Assembly: GCF_004339725.1 (NCBI RefSeq)
Contig: NZ_SMGK01000001.1
Coordinates: forward strand, 992,001-1,056,000
From: Acidipila rosea
GTDB taxonomy: Bacteria; Acidobacteriota; Terriglobia; Terriglobales; Acidobacteriaceae
DNA length: 64,000 nucleotides
Direction of reading: 5' to 3'
Below, one piece after another: positions 55,085 through 64,000 of this stretch. The stretch's first letter is position 1, and each line of letters starts with the position of its first letter. Under the pieces are notes generated by a model that made no database searches, had not been told where the DNA came from, and saw only the letters and a list, made by a program, of their open reading frames with translations. A program made the position numbers and the translations under genes.

Positions 55085-58000
55085 CTAAATAGAAGTGGCC
55101 CACGTCTCGGAAAGCACTTCCGCTTGCTCTAGAACAGTCTGTGTTGCCCGCTCCTGCTTGTCTGGTGGGTAGCCATACTTCTTCAGGATGCGCTTCACGA
55201 TCACACGTAGCTTAGCCTGCACATTCTCTCGTTGGGTCCAGTCGAGGCTGATATTCCTGCGAACATTTTCGACCAGTTCCCGCGCAATGGTACGGAGCGA
55301 CGCATCCCCCCAAACCTGAACCGCGCTGTCGTTGACTTCCAATGCGTCATAGAACGCGAGTTCATCCTCATTCAGACCGAGATGTTCTCCCCGACGCGCC
55401 GCTTCGCGGAGATTCTTTGCCAAGGCTATCAACTCTTCAACTACCTGGGCCGTTTCGACTGCCCGATTCTGGTATCGCCGGAGCGAAGCCTCTACCAACT
55501 CAGAGAATTTTCGCGCCTGAACGACATTACGCTTTGAGCGCGTCTTGATCTCGCCCCTGAGGAGTTTTTGCAGAAGCTCCACAGCCAGATTTCGTTGCGG
55601 CATCGACTGTATCTCTGCAAGAAAGTCGTCCGATAGGATGGAAAGGTCAGGCTTCTTCAGTCCTGCAGCGGCAAAGATGTCCACGACATCCTCCGACACA
55701 ATTGCGTTGGACACGATCTGCCGGATCGCATGCTCCGTGTCCACTTGGCGAACCTGCTGCGTCGGCGTCTTCGCCAGCACCGACTTCACGGCCTGAAAAA
55801 ACCCCACGTCATCGCGAATGCGGATGGCTTCTTCGTGTGGAACCGCCAGTGCAAACGCATGGGAGAGTTCGGCAACGGCACTGCTCAGTTTCTCGCGGCC
55901 TTCCTGCTGCGCGAGGATGTGCTCCTGTGCTCCAGGCAGCAGTCCCAGCCTGACGGCAGAATTCGCGTTGCTCCATTTCGACCAGTCAAAGCCATCGAAG
56001 AGTTCGCAGCACTCCTCATGCTTCCTCAGCATCAACTCAACGGCTTCGTGCTGGGGCCGCGTCAGGTCGCCTTCCCCGCCGCCCTCTGTATAGGTTGAAA
56101 GCGCCTTCTTCAGCTCCTGCGCGATGCCGAGATAGTCCACGACCAGGCCGCCGGGCTTGTCGCGAAACACGCGATTGACGCGGGCAATCGCCTGCATCAG
56201 GCCGTGCGCGTGCATGTACTTGTCGATGTACATGGTGTGCAGGCACGGCACATCAAAGCCCGTCAGCCACATGTCACGGACAATCACGAGCCGCAGCGGA
56301 TCGCCAGGTTTCTTGAAGCGTTCGGCAATGGCCTCTCGCCGCTTCTTGTTGCGGATGTGCGGCTGCCACTCCAGCGGATCGGTCGCGCTTCCCGTCATCA
56401 CAATCTTGACAGCGCCCATTGCGTCGTCGTCGCTGTGCCAATTTGGCCGGAGCGCGACAATCTCCCGGTATAGTTCCACACAGATCCGGCGGCTCATACT
56501 GACGATGAGGCCCTTACCCTCGATTACCAGAGACCGCTTCTCGAAGTGGTCCACGAGATCCTTCGCTATGATCTTGACTCGCTTTTCCGTACCGACAATG
56601 GCCTCGACCGCCGCCCAGCGTGTCTTCAGCCTCTCCCGATGGCTCAACTCTTCCGTCTCGGTGGCTTCCTCAAAGCTGGAGTCGAGTTGCGGCTTCAGCG
56701 TCTCGTCTAGGTCCAGCTTCACGAGCCGGTTCTCGTAATAGATCGGCACTGTCGCGCCATCGGCAACGGCGCGCTGAATGTCAAAGACGGAGATGGTGTC
56801 GCCGAAGACCGCCGTCGTGCTGGCGTCGGTCTTCTCGATCGGCGTCCCGGTGAAGCCGATAAACGAAGCCCCCGGCAAGGCGTCGCGCATGTGCCGCGCA
56901 AAGCCGTCGATGAAGTCGTACTGGCTGCGGTGCGCCTCGTCGGCAATCACAATCACGTTGCGGCGGTCTGTTAACTCTTCCTGCTGGTCGCCTGCATCCG
57001 GCGCGAACTTCTGAATCGTCGTGAAGACGATGCCGCCCGACGACACGCTCAGCAGTTGTCGAAGATGCTCCCGGCTTTCAGCCTGCATCGGCGGCTGGCG
57101 CAGCGTCTCATGGCAGCGGGAGAAGGTGCCGAAGAGCTGGTCGTCCAGATCATTGCGGTCTGTCAGGACGACAATGGTCGGGTTCTGCAAGCGCGGATCA
57201 AGCGCCAGCCGTCCTGCGTAGAAGACCATCGTCAGGCTCTTGCCGGAACCCTGCGTGTGCCAGACGACCCCGGCGCGGCGGTCGCCCTGGCTGTCTGCTG
57301 CGGCAATCGTCGCGTCGATGGCATGGTTCACCGCGTGGAACTGGTGGTATCCGGCAATCTTCTTCACCGTACCCGTCTTCTCTTCCTCGAAGACGATGAA
57401 GTAGTGCAGGAAGTCCAGTAAACGCTGCTTGTCGAACAAACCCTCGATCACCACGCGCAACTGCGGAATGGTCGCAGGCGCGGGCTTCTCGCCCTCAATC
57501 GTGCGCCACGGCAGAAAGCGCTCCGGCGGCGAGGTCAGCGAGCCGACACGCGCCTCCATGCCATCCGAGATGCAGAGCAGCGCGTTGTGGACGTAGAGCG
57601 ACGGAATCTGGTGCTTATAGGTCTGGAACTGGTCGTAGGCGGCCCAGATGGTGGCCTTCTCGTCGGTCGCGTTCTTCAGCTCGATCCCGGCGATGGGCAG
57701 GCCGTTCAGAAAGAGCAGAATGTCGGGCCGCCGCACGTGCTGGCCCTCGCGGACGGTGAACTGGTTCACGGCCACCCAGTCGTTGTTCTCCGGATTGCTG
57801 AAGTCCACCACGCGCACGGGAAAGCCGCCCAGCGTTCCGTCCGGGCGCGCAATCTCCACCGCAACGCCATCGGTCAACATCCGCCATGCGGCGCGGTTGC
57901 GCTCCAGCAGGCTCGGTCCATCCACGATGGTCAGCTTGCGCAGCGCGGCCTCGATGGCATCCTGCGAGAGCATAGGGTTCAGCCGCTGCAGCGACTGGCG

Positions 58001-58165
58001 CAGCCTGCGCTCCAGCACCACATCGCGAAAGTCCGGATCGGTGCGCTCGGCACCTGGCATTCCAGAGGCAATCTCCGGCCCATGCAGAATCGTCCAGCCC
58101 CTGGCCTCAAGCCATGCTATTGCGGCTTCTTCGACAACGGACTCGCCAAAACCTCTATTACTCAC
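55085..58165 (-). CDS. hsdR: Type I restriction endonuclease subunit R
   Basis: 1026 residues. The N-terminal PD-(D/E)XK nuclease has [20 protein letters not shown], with the ELK lysine. The translocase motor follows: [20 protein letters not shown] is Walker [14 protein letters not shown] the DEAD box and [11 protein letters not shown] motif [23 protein letters not shown] and [10 protein letters not shown] complete the helicase motifs. A C-terminal helical domain ([20 protein letters not shown]) contacts the methylase complex. HsdR cuts unmodified foreign DNA after ATP-driven translocation. The GTG start overlaps the stop of the upstream gene (GTGA), so it is the last, coupled gene of the operon. 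It is intact, but its specificity subunit is frameshifted. Confidence 0.96.
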   Translation of the reverse strand: MSNRGFGESVVEEAAIAWLEARGWTILHGPEIASGMPGAERTDPDFRDVVLERRLRQSLQRLNPMLSQDAIEAALRKLTIVDGPSLLERNRAAWRMLTDGVAVEIARPDGTLGGFPVRVVDFSNPENNDWVAVNQFTVREGQHVRRPDILLFLNGLPIAGIELKNATDEKATIWAAYDQFQTYKHQIPSLYVHNALLCISDGMEARVGSLTSPPERFLPWRTIEGEKPAPATIPQLRVVIEGLFDKQRLLDFLHYFIVFEEEKTGTVKKIAGYHQFHAVNHAIDATIAAADSQGDRRAGVVWHTQGSGKSLTMVFYAGRLALDPRLQNPTIVVLTDRNDLDDQLFGTFSRCHETLRQPPMQAESREHLRQLLSVSSGGIVFTTIQKFAPDAGDQQEELTDRRNVIVIADEAHRSQYDFIDGFARHMRDALPGASFIGFTGTPIEKTDASTTAVFGDTISVFDIQRAVADGATVPIYYENRLVKLDLDETLKPQLDSSFEEATETEELSHRERLKTRWAAVEAIVGTEKRVKIIAKDLVDHFEKRSLVIEGKGLIVSMSRRICVELYREIVALRPNWHSDDDAMGAVKIVMTGSATDPLEWQPHIRNKKRREAIAERFKKPGDPLRLVIVRDMWLTGFDVPCLHTMYIDKYMHAHGLMQAIARVNRVFRDKPGGLVVDYLGIAQELKKALSTYTEGGGEGDLTRPQHEAVELMLRKHEECCELFDGFDWSKWSNANSAVRLGLLPGAQEHILAQQEGREKLSSAVAELSHAFALAVPHEEAIRIRDDVGFFQAVKSVLAKTPTQQVRQVDTEHAIRQIVSNAIVSEDVVDIFAAAGLKKPDLSILSDDFLAEIQSMPQRNLAVELLQKLLRGEIKTRSKRNVVQARKFSELVEASLRRYQNRAVETAQVVEELIALAKNLREAARRGEHLGLNEDELAFYDALEVNDSAVQVWGDASLRTIARELVENVRRNISLDWTQRENVQAKLRVIVKRILKKYGYPPDKQERATQTVLEQAEVLSETWATSI

Positions 58166-58920
58166 GGCTCCACCTCGTTCAGGGCCATAATGCGTTCTGC
58201 CGCCGCCAACACTTCATCCGGACTTTGTTCCTTTTGTTCTTCATCCTCGCTAGTCTTCTTGTCCTGTTTGTACTCAGAGAGGTACAGGCGATAAGGCTCC
58301 GGCGCAAGCTCGAAAAGCACCCGGCTTGCAAGGAAGTCCTCTTGAAAGATGCTTACAGCGGAGAACTGCTCGTCAATGAATGCATCGAACCCGGCATCGT
58401 TTTCCAACGTGAGATTGTTTGGCGACGGTGCAGACCGGTCCTGCTGATGCACTCGATGGAAGAAGCCGACTATCGTATCTGCGGCTTCGGCTGCGAGCAG
58501 AGCCTGCACGCTCTCAAGTCGCGGTCGAGGACCGTCGGAGCCGTGAGAGGCGAAGCCGCACGCATTGCGAAGCTCACACACCCCCTGAACCGCCGTTGAG
58601 AGCCCACTCAGTGTTTGTGCCAAGCTCTTGCGGGCGTCGATATTTCCCTTTTCGGAAGCCGGTAAGAACGGCAGGCTGTTCGATGCTGCCTTGAATAGCT
58701 TCGGCAATTCATCCGTCGACGCGAATGCGATGCCCCGCTCCGTCAGAATCGTCCGGCATGCGCTTTCGATGACAGTCCTTGCTAGATCGAATGCCAAAGA
58801 TGGATTCTCATTGACCGCACGTTCAAGCGCCTCGACCTGTGCCGAGATGTGACCAAGTCCCGAGGCTATGGCTCCACGAGCGCCATGCATCACGAAATTT
58901 GGGGCCGGTGCTTCAGGCAT
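58162..58920 (-). CDS. Abortive-infection family protein (Abi C-terminal domain)
   Basis: 252 residues. The stretch of about 40-170 matches the abortive-infection C-terminal domain: [60 protein letters not shown] and [14 protein letters not shown]. The last 80 residues are acidic and variable. In related proteins this domain accompanies phage-defence modules; its activity is not established. Its ATG overlaps the hsdS stop (TAATG) and its stop overlaps the hsdR start, so it is an integral part of the restriction operon and not a chance neighbour. Confidence 0.75.
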   Translation of the reverse strand: MPEAPAPNFVMHGARGAIASGLGHISAQVEALERAVNENPSLAFDLARTVIESACRTILTERGIAFASTDELPKLFKAASNSLPFLPASEKGNIDARKSLAQTLSGLSTAVQGVCELRNACGFASHGSDGPRPRLESVQALLAAEAADTIVGFFHRVHQQDRSAPSPNNLTLENDAGFDAFIDEQFSAVSIFQEDFLASRVLFELAPEPYRLYLSEYKQDKKTSEDEEQKEQSPDEVLAAAERIMALNEVEP

Positions 58921-60337
58921 TATCCTTCCCCTTCCACTCGGCCAACTCGAATCTCGCCAGAGATGAGCTGCGGCAGGAGAGCGTCTCGCATTGTTATGAG
59001 ATTTTCCGTCTCACGCTCATTCGCAACGATGCGCTCATACCACGGGCGGACATACGCATCGAACTTCTTCATGACGGCCTCACTTGGCCGAACCACCTCA
59101 ATCTGGCGAAAGTTCGATTTACTGATTTCTAGAAATGTCGAGCCGTTTGCCCGACTCTTGATTGTCTCCTGAGCGACTTCGGCCCAATAGAGCAGGAACA
59201 AATTGGAAACTCCATCTTTTGCCTTCATTGCAATAAAGCCCTGATTGATGGCAACCGGAATTTCTGCAACTGCTAAGTACCCAATCGGCGCTCGTGAAGA
59301 CAGAAGGACAGTGCCTATAGGCAGTAGTCCTGAGCCATTTGACTCAGACCACTGTCCGAAATCCGCCGCTCTGTCTTAAGCAGAACAGGCGTCTGTAGGC
59401 TGGACAGGTCTTTCGGCGTTGTCCATGCATGAATGTCCGGAGCCCAATACTCAGGCTCCTTGGTACTTGGAGTCGTTCCGCCGATCACTTCTGTCAGAGT
59501 TCCGATCTGTTCAACAGTCCAGCCAGTAGGGATTTCTCCGATAGTCGATTCTTCGAGCGAGTCGGGGAAGAGGGCGGCGATGTCGGCGGGGAGGCCGGGG
59601 TCGCGGCCTTCGGCTTTGGCGCGGACGGGGTCGAAGTCCACAAACCACGACTGGAAGAGCGCCCGCGCCATCGCCTCCAGCGTCTCGTTCCTCTTCCGGT
59701 TCAGCTCAATCTTGTCATCCAGCGTGCCGAGGATGCGAGCGATAGCTCGCTGCTCTGAGAGCGACGGAATTGTCAGTGGGAGACGCGAAAGAATTTCCTG
59801 ATTCAGCGACGGCATTGTCGCGCCATGAGCCTGTTGGATAAACCAAGCACGGTGGGTCGCGGACCCAAGCACAAACGATATAAATCGGGGTTGGATTCTA
59901 TTTCGATTAAGGCGCAACCTTATGCAATCACTTCCCTGCAACCAGCCCTCTTCTTCTGGCTTGACCAAGGCTCTTCGATCAACTGCACCCTTCCTTCCAA
60001 AAACAATGTCGCCAGGCAAGAGGCGGTATCGCTCAAGCCGCAGAGCGGTCTCTTGGTCCACGCGAGGAATGTCATCCTCCACCAGCCTGTTGTCTCCAAT
60101 GTTTTTTACCGCCACAACGGGTGTGCCGTCCTTCGTGTATGCCTTTGCATGAAGCATCGTGCCGAATGGACCGGTCTGCAGCTCCGCGTCGCCTCTGTCG
60201 ATGAGGTCGCCCAGCGTGAAGCTGGGCCACTGTAATTCGGAATCGTCAGGAGTGATCGTACGGTTCGCATTCCCCAGACAATTCTCTGGTTGGCTTTCTG
60301 TTTGTCGTAGCCGCATTGTCTGTTTGCGTTCGCTCAT
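58920..60337 (-). pseudogene. hsdS: Type I restriction specificity subunit, frameshifted
   Basis: From ATG 60337 (four-base overlap with the upstream gene) the protein has a first target-recognition domain ([36 protein letters not shown]). A central repeat follows ([34 protein letters not shown]) and the start of the second recognition domain up to SDSGLSQMA. Near 59329-59336 the frame is lost, most simply by one missing base. The other frame then reads [26 protein letters not shown] and on to [20 protein letters not shown] at 58920. No repeat tract is present at the break, so phase variation is unlikely. Both restriction and methylation should be impaired unless the break is a sequencing error. 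Confidence 0.8.
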
Positions 60338-60681
60338 TGGCTCATTTCTCCCTTGCGGACGCTCTTCGGCTTGGGTGCTCCCAGTTGCTTGATCTGCTCC
60401 ACGGTTCGGTCGAAGTCGCTGACAGGCTGGCTGGTTTCGAGCTGGCGGCGCTGCTGTCGCGAGATCTCCGACTGAACTGTCAAGCATTCCTTGACAGTTG
60501 CCGGATGTGTCGGTTCGCTCGCGGTTTGAACTGGTAAGGAATCCTTACCGGTTGCACCGACGGCAAGCCGGGCATGAAGGATCAGTCCCTGATCGGAGAC
60601 AACCAGGAGTGGGCCGGTGGCGGGCATCGGCAGTGAATGATCGCGATTCGGCCTTGTACCGGCGCATCCGTAGTTATTCAT
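60334..60681 (-). CDS. Small protein of unknown function inside the restriction operon
   Basis: 115 residues from an ATG that overlaps the last codons of the DUF1016 gene; its own stop overlaps hsdS (ATGA). This exact coupling on both sides argues that it is translated. The sequence is hydrophilic, with [20 protein letters not shown] in the first half and a helical [20 protein letters not shown] plus a basic [13 protein letters not shown] tail. No known family is recognised. It could be an anti-restriction regulator, an HsdS helper or a remnant kept by coupling. Confidence 0.6.
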   Translation of the reverse strand: MNNYGCAGTRPNRDHSLPMPATGPLLVVSDQGLILHARLAVGATGKDSLPVQTASEPTHPATVKECLTVQSEISRQQRRQLETSQPVSDFDRTVEQIKQLGAPKPKSVRKGEMSQ

Positions 60682-61697
60682 CCTCGTCTCCCACGTTCTC
60701 CGCCAGCTCAGCCTCAATCTCTTCGATACTTGGCAGGTTCCGCAACAGGGGTTCGGAGAGGTTTTCCAGTAGTTTGTACTCGGCCACGCCGATGGGCTTG
60801 TCGATGCCGTTCACCGCGTACTGGGCCACGAGCCGGTTCTGCTTCCGGCACAGCAGCAGACCGATGGTGGGATTGTCCTCCTCCGCCTTGACCTGTGCAT
60901 CGACTACGGACAGGTAGAAGTTCAACTGGCCGATGTGCTCCGGCTTGAATGCGCCAGCCTTGATCTCGACTACGACGTAGCATTTGAGGCGGGTGTGGTA
61001 AAAGAGCAGGTCGATGAAGAACTCGTCGCCTGCGACCTCCAGCCGGAACTGTCGGCCCAGAAAGGCGAAACCCGATCCCAACTCCAACAGGAAGCGGGTG
61101 ATGTGGCGGATGAGCGCGTTCTCGATCTCGCGCTCATGGGCATCATCCGCCAAGCCCAGAAAGTCAAATAGGTATGGGTCCTTGAGCGTTTCATGGGCTA
61201 GCGCTGAATCAGGCGTGGGCAGGCGCAGGGCGAAGTTGCTGATCGCCGCGCCCTGGCGCTGGTGAAGGCGGTTTTGAATGTGCTGCTCCAGCGTCAGCCG
61301 CGACCATCCCTGAGCCACGGTCTGCAAGGCATACCATTCACGCTCGGAGGGTTCCAGCCTGGTCAGCAGGGTGACGATATGGAACCAGGGCAATTGGTCA
61401 GCAGGCTGCTGACCAAATTGCACGTCCGGGCAGTGCTCGGCGAAGTAGCGCATGTACTTCAGGTTGGTGGTTGAGAAGCCTTTCATGTCCGGGAATGTCG
61501 CCTTCAGGTCGCGGGCCACGCGCTCGATCACCTTGGCACCCCATCCGAGCTGGGTTTGCCGCTGAAGAATGTCGTACCCGATTTGGTGATAGAGACGAAT
61601 CAACTCGGAGTTGACGGCCAATGCCGCCCGGCTGCGCGCCGCTTGAATGCGTCCTTTGAGCGCCTCCAGCCACTCAAAGTAGCCATTGGGGATGAGC

Positions 61698-61708
<11 letters not shown>
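60674..61708 (-). CDS. DUF1016/YhcG-type PD-(D/E)XK nuclease
   Basis: 344 residues from ATG 61708 with AAGGAG seven bases upstream, overlapping hsdM by 11 bp; the longer frame to 61930 lies within hsdM and is rejected. The N-terminal helical DUF1016 domain reads [40 protein letters not shown] and [20 protein letters not shown]. The nuclease core is [20 protein letters not shown] followed by [20 protein letters not shown], with the D...E-x-K residues intact. The family is frequently found within type I restriction loci and is presumed to act on foreign or recombining DNA. Here it is co-translated with hsdM. Confidence 0.88.
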
Positions 61709-63245
<1,537 letters not shown>

Positions 63246-63590
63246 AATGTCTCTTTGATTCGCTCTATGGTAACAAACGGGCGCCAGTGATCGGTAAAGT
63301 CAGGCTTAGAACTTTACAACGAGGTCTGCCCGCTGCCAACCTCTACGAGGTGTTCGCCAGTCAGTGCAGGTGGATGAATGACACTGCCTCTGAATCAGGC
63401 ATGACTCGGCGTGTTCCCCGGCAGACATTGCGAATAATAACCGTACTCCCGTTCGGCGTAATCGCTATTCAGTTCGCAACTGCATGGCTCGTAACCCGTC
63501 CAGTCAATTGGCTCTGAGTACCGCTTCCAGGCTATCCCCAACGAGACTGCCTCCAGGAGTGAGGTTGCCAATTTTGCGTCGCAAATGCAA
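63246..63590. other. 345 bp upstream of the restriction operon, no clear gene
   Basis: A 76-codon plus-strand frame (63287-63517) is present but has no ribosome site and an overlap with the likely operon promoter. No clear promoter was recognised. Confidence 0.35.
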
Positions 63591-63830
63591 TCAATCCGGA
63601 ATCCGGACAGACACTTCAGGAACGCCTTTTTCTATACTCCGCCACGGGACCTTCAACGGGATTACTCGTTTCCCCAGCCGAGCCTTTGTCTTGGCGTAGC
63701 CTCCGTCCCAGTTTCTCCTTCCGCATTTTCGACACTGCGGAGGCTTCTCGTCGGCTCGCGCCTGCCACTCGTAACGGCAGTCGATAAAATCGCAGCGCCA
63801 AAACCGCACGGCTTTCTGGAATTCACTCAT
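63591..63830 (-). CDS. Possible small zinc-ribbon protein
   Basis: 79 residues with one compact metal-site pattern: WRCDFIDCRYEWQARADEKP followed by PQCRKCGRRNWD, that is Cys-x4-Cys and Cys-x2-Cys. Such ribbons occur in small DNA- or RNA-binding proteins. The ribosome site is weak and no partner is evident, so the coding status is uncertain. It lies 345 bp upstream of hsdM on the same strand. Confidence 0.45.
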   Translation of the reverse strand: MSEFQKAVRFWRCDFIDCRYEWQARADEKPPQCRKCGRRNWDGGYAKTKARLGKRVIPLKVPWRSIEKGVPEVSVRIPD

Positions 63831-64000
63831 TGTCTGCTTTGACCTTTGACAATTCAGAAATCAGCTAAGGAAGGTCGGAACTCTATCTCATTTTTCATTC
63901 AAAACCGAACAGAACTTGCGCGTCCGTCTATATGTCATTATCAAGGAATTCAGGCCCCAAATGTCCAGTCCCTATAATTTTCTAGTAAACACTGAAAAAT
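63831..64000. other. AT-richer right edge, nothing recognised
   Basis: The last 170 bp are AT-richer than the restriction operon and contain no gene, repeat or tRNA that could be identified. Confidence 0.4.

Noticed and set aside
58920..59228. Separate small gene for the 3' part of hsdS
   Set aside because: Its first codons continue a domain begun in the upstream frame; the family sequence runs across the break, so it is one frameshifted gene.
59329..59336. Phase-variable switch in hsdS
   Set aside because: No homopolymer or short tandem repeat lies at the frameshift and no inverted hsdS copy is nearby.
63287..63517. 76-codon plus-strand frame upstream of hsdM
   Set aside because: No ribosome site; the hydrophobic end is not a credible membrane protein and it occupies the likely promoter region of the restriction operon.

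Overview
The window looks like chromosomal DNA of a soil Acidobacteriota (Terriglobia/Acidobacteriaceae type). The reasons are three very large Oar-type TonB-dependent receptors with an N-terminal carboxypeptidase-regulatory domain, an acidobacterial VWFA-related protein, many secreted glycoside hydrolases with Sec or Tat signals, and Ser/Thr kinases carrying TolB-like and TPR domains. TTG and GTG starts behind good Shine-Dalgarno sequences are frequent. The genus is inference.

Layout. (1) 1-1.0 kb: 3' end of a VWFA-related secreted protein. (2) 1.0-9.7 kb, all minus strand: an ethanolamine-use block made of permease, eutB, eutC, a secreted beta-propeller/phosphoesterase, an acetaldehyde-type aldehyde dehydrogenase and its DUF779 companion. 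No microcompartment genes are present. (3) 10.2-31 kb: a glycan-foraging region with an AgaR-like DeoR regulator, two GH20 hexosaminidases, a GH27 alpha-galactosidase with a ricin-type lectin tail, two TonB receptors, an APC permease, a GH109-type alpha-N-acetylgalactosaminidase and an HGSNAT-like membrane acyltransferase. A decayed 898-bp IS5-family element sits inside it. (4) 31-33.6 kb: TetR regulator, divergent aldo/keto reductase, hexapeptide acetyltransferase. (5) 33.8-41.3 kb, minus strand: a compact six-gene operon, the most unusual part of the window. It encodes an FHA-GAF-PP2C phosphatase, a stand-alone lanthipeptide dehydratase domain (DUF4135) with no cyclase, a cysteine-free 67-residue peptide, a haem-oxygenase-like di-iron oxidase, a Ser/Thr kinase with TPRs and a papain-like peptidase. 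(6) 41.5-53.7 kb: more glycan genes (GH36-like with PKD domain, GH27 lipoprotein, a second copy of the APC permease), two divergent TPR proteins and a third TonB receptor. (7) 53.9-64 kb: mobile and defence DNA. It holds a decayed MobF-relaxase fragment, a 44-nt tRNA-Glu 3' half (an att-type scar), and a fully overlapping type I restriction operon (hsdM, DUF1016 nuclease, small unknown gene, frameshifted hsdS, Abi_C protein, hsdR).

How the genes may work together. The hydrolases would release Gal, GalNAc and GlcNAc from complex glycans whose fragments enter through the TonB receptors. The ethanolamine block would convert ethanolamine (possibly from phospholipid head groups) to acetaldehyde and then acetate. 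The 33.8-41.3 kb operon could make a dehydrated or phosphorylated linear peptide, or be a peptide-based phospho-signalling module. All functions are inferred by reading the translated sequences; no database search was possible.
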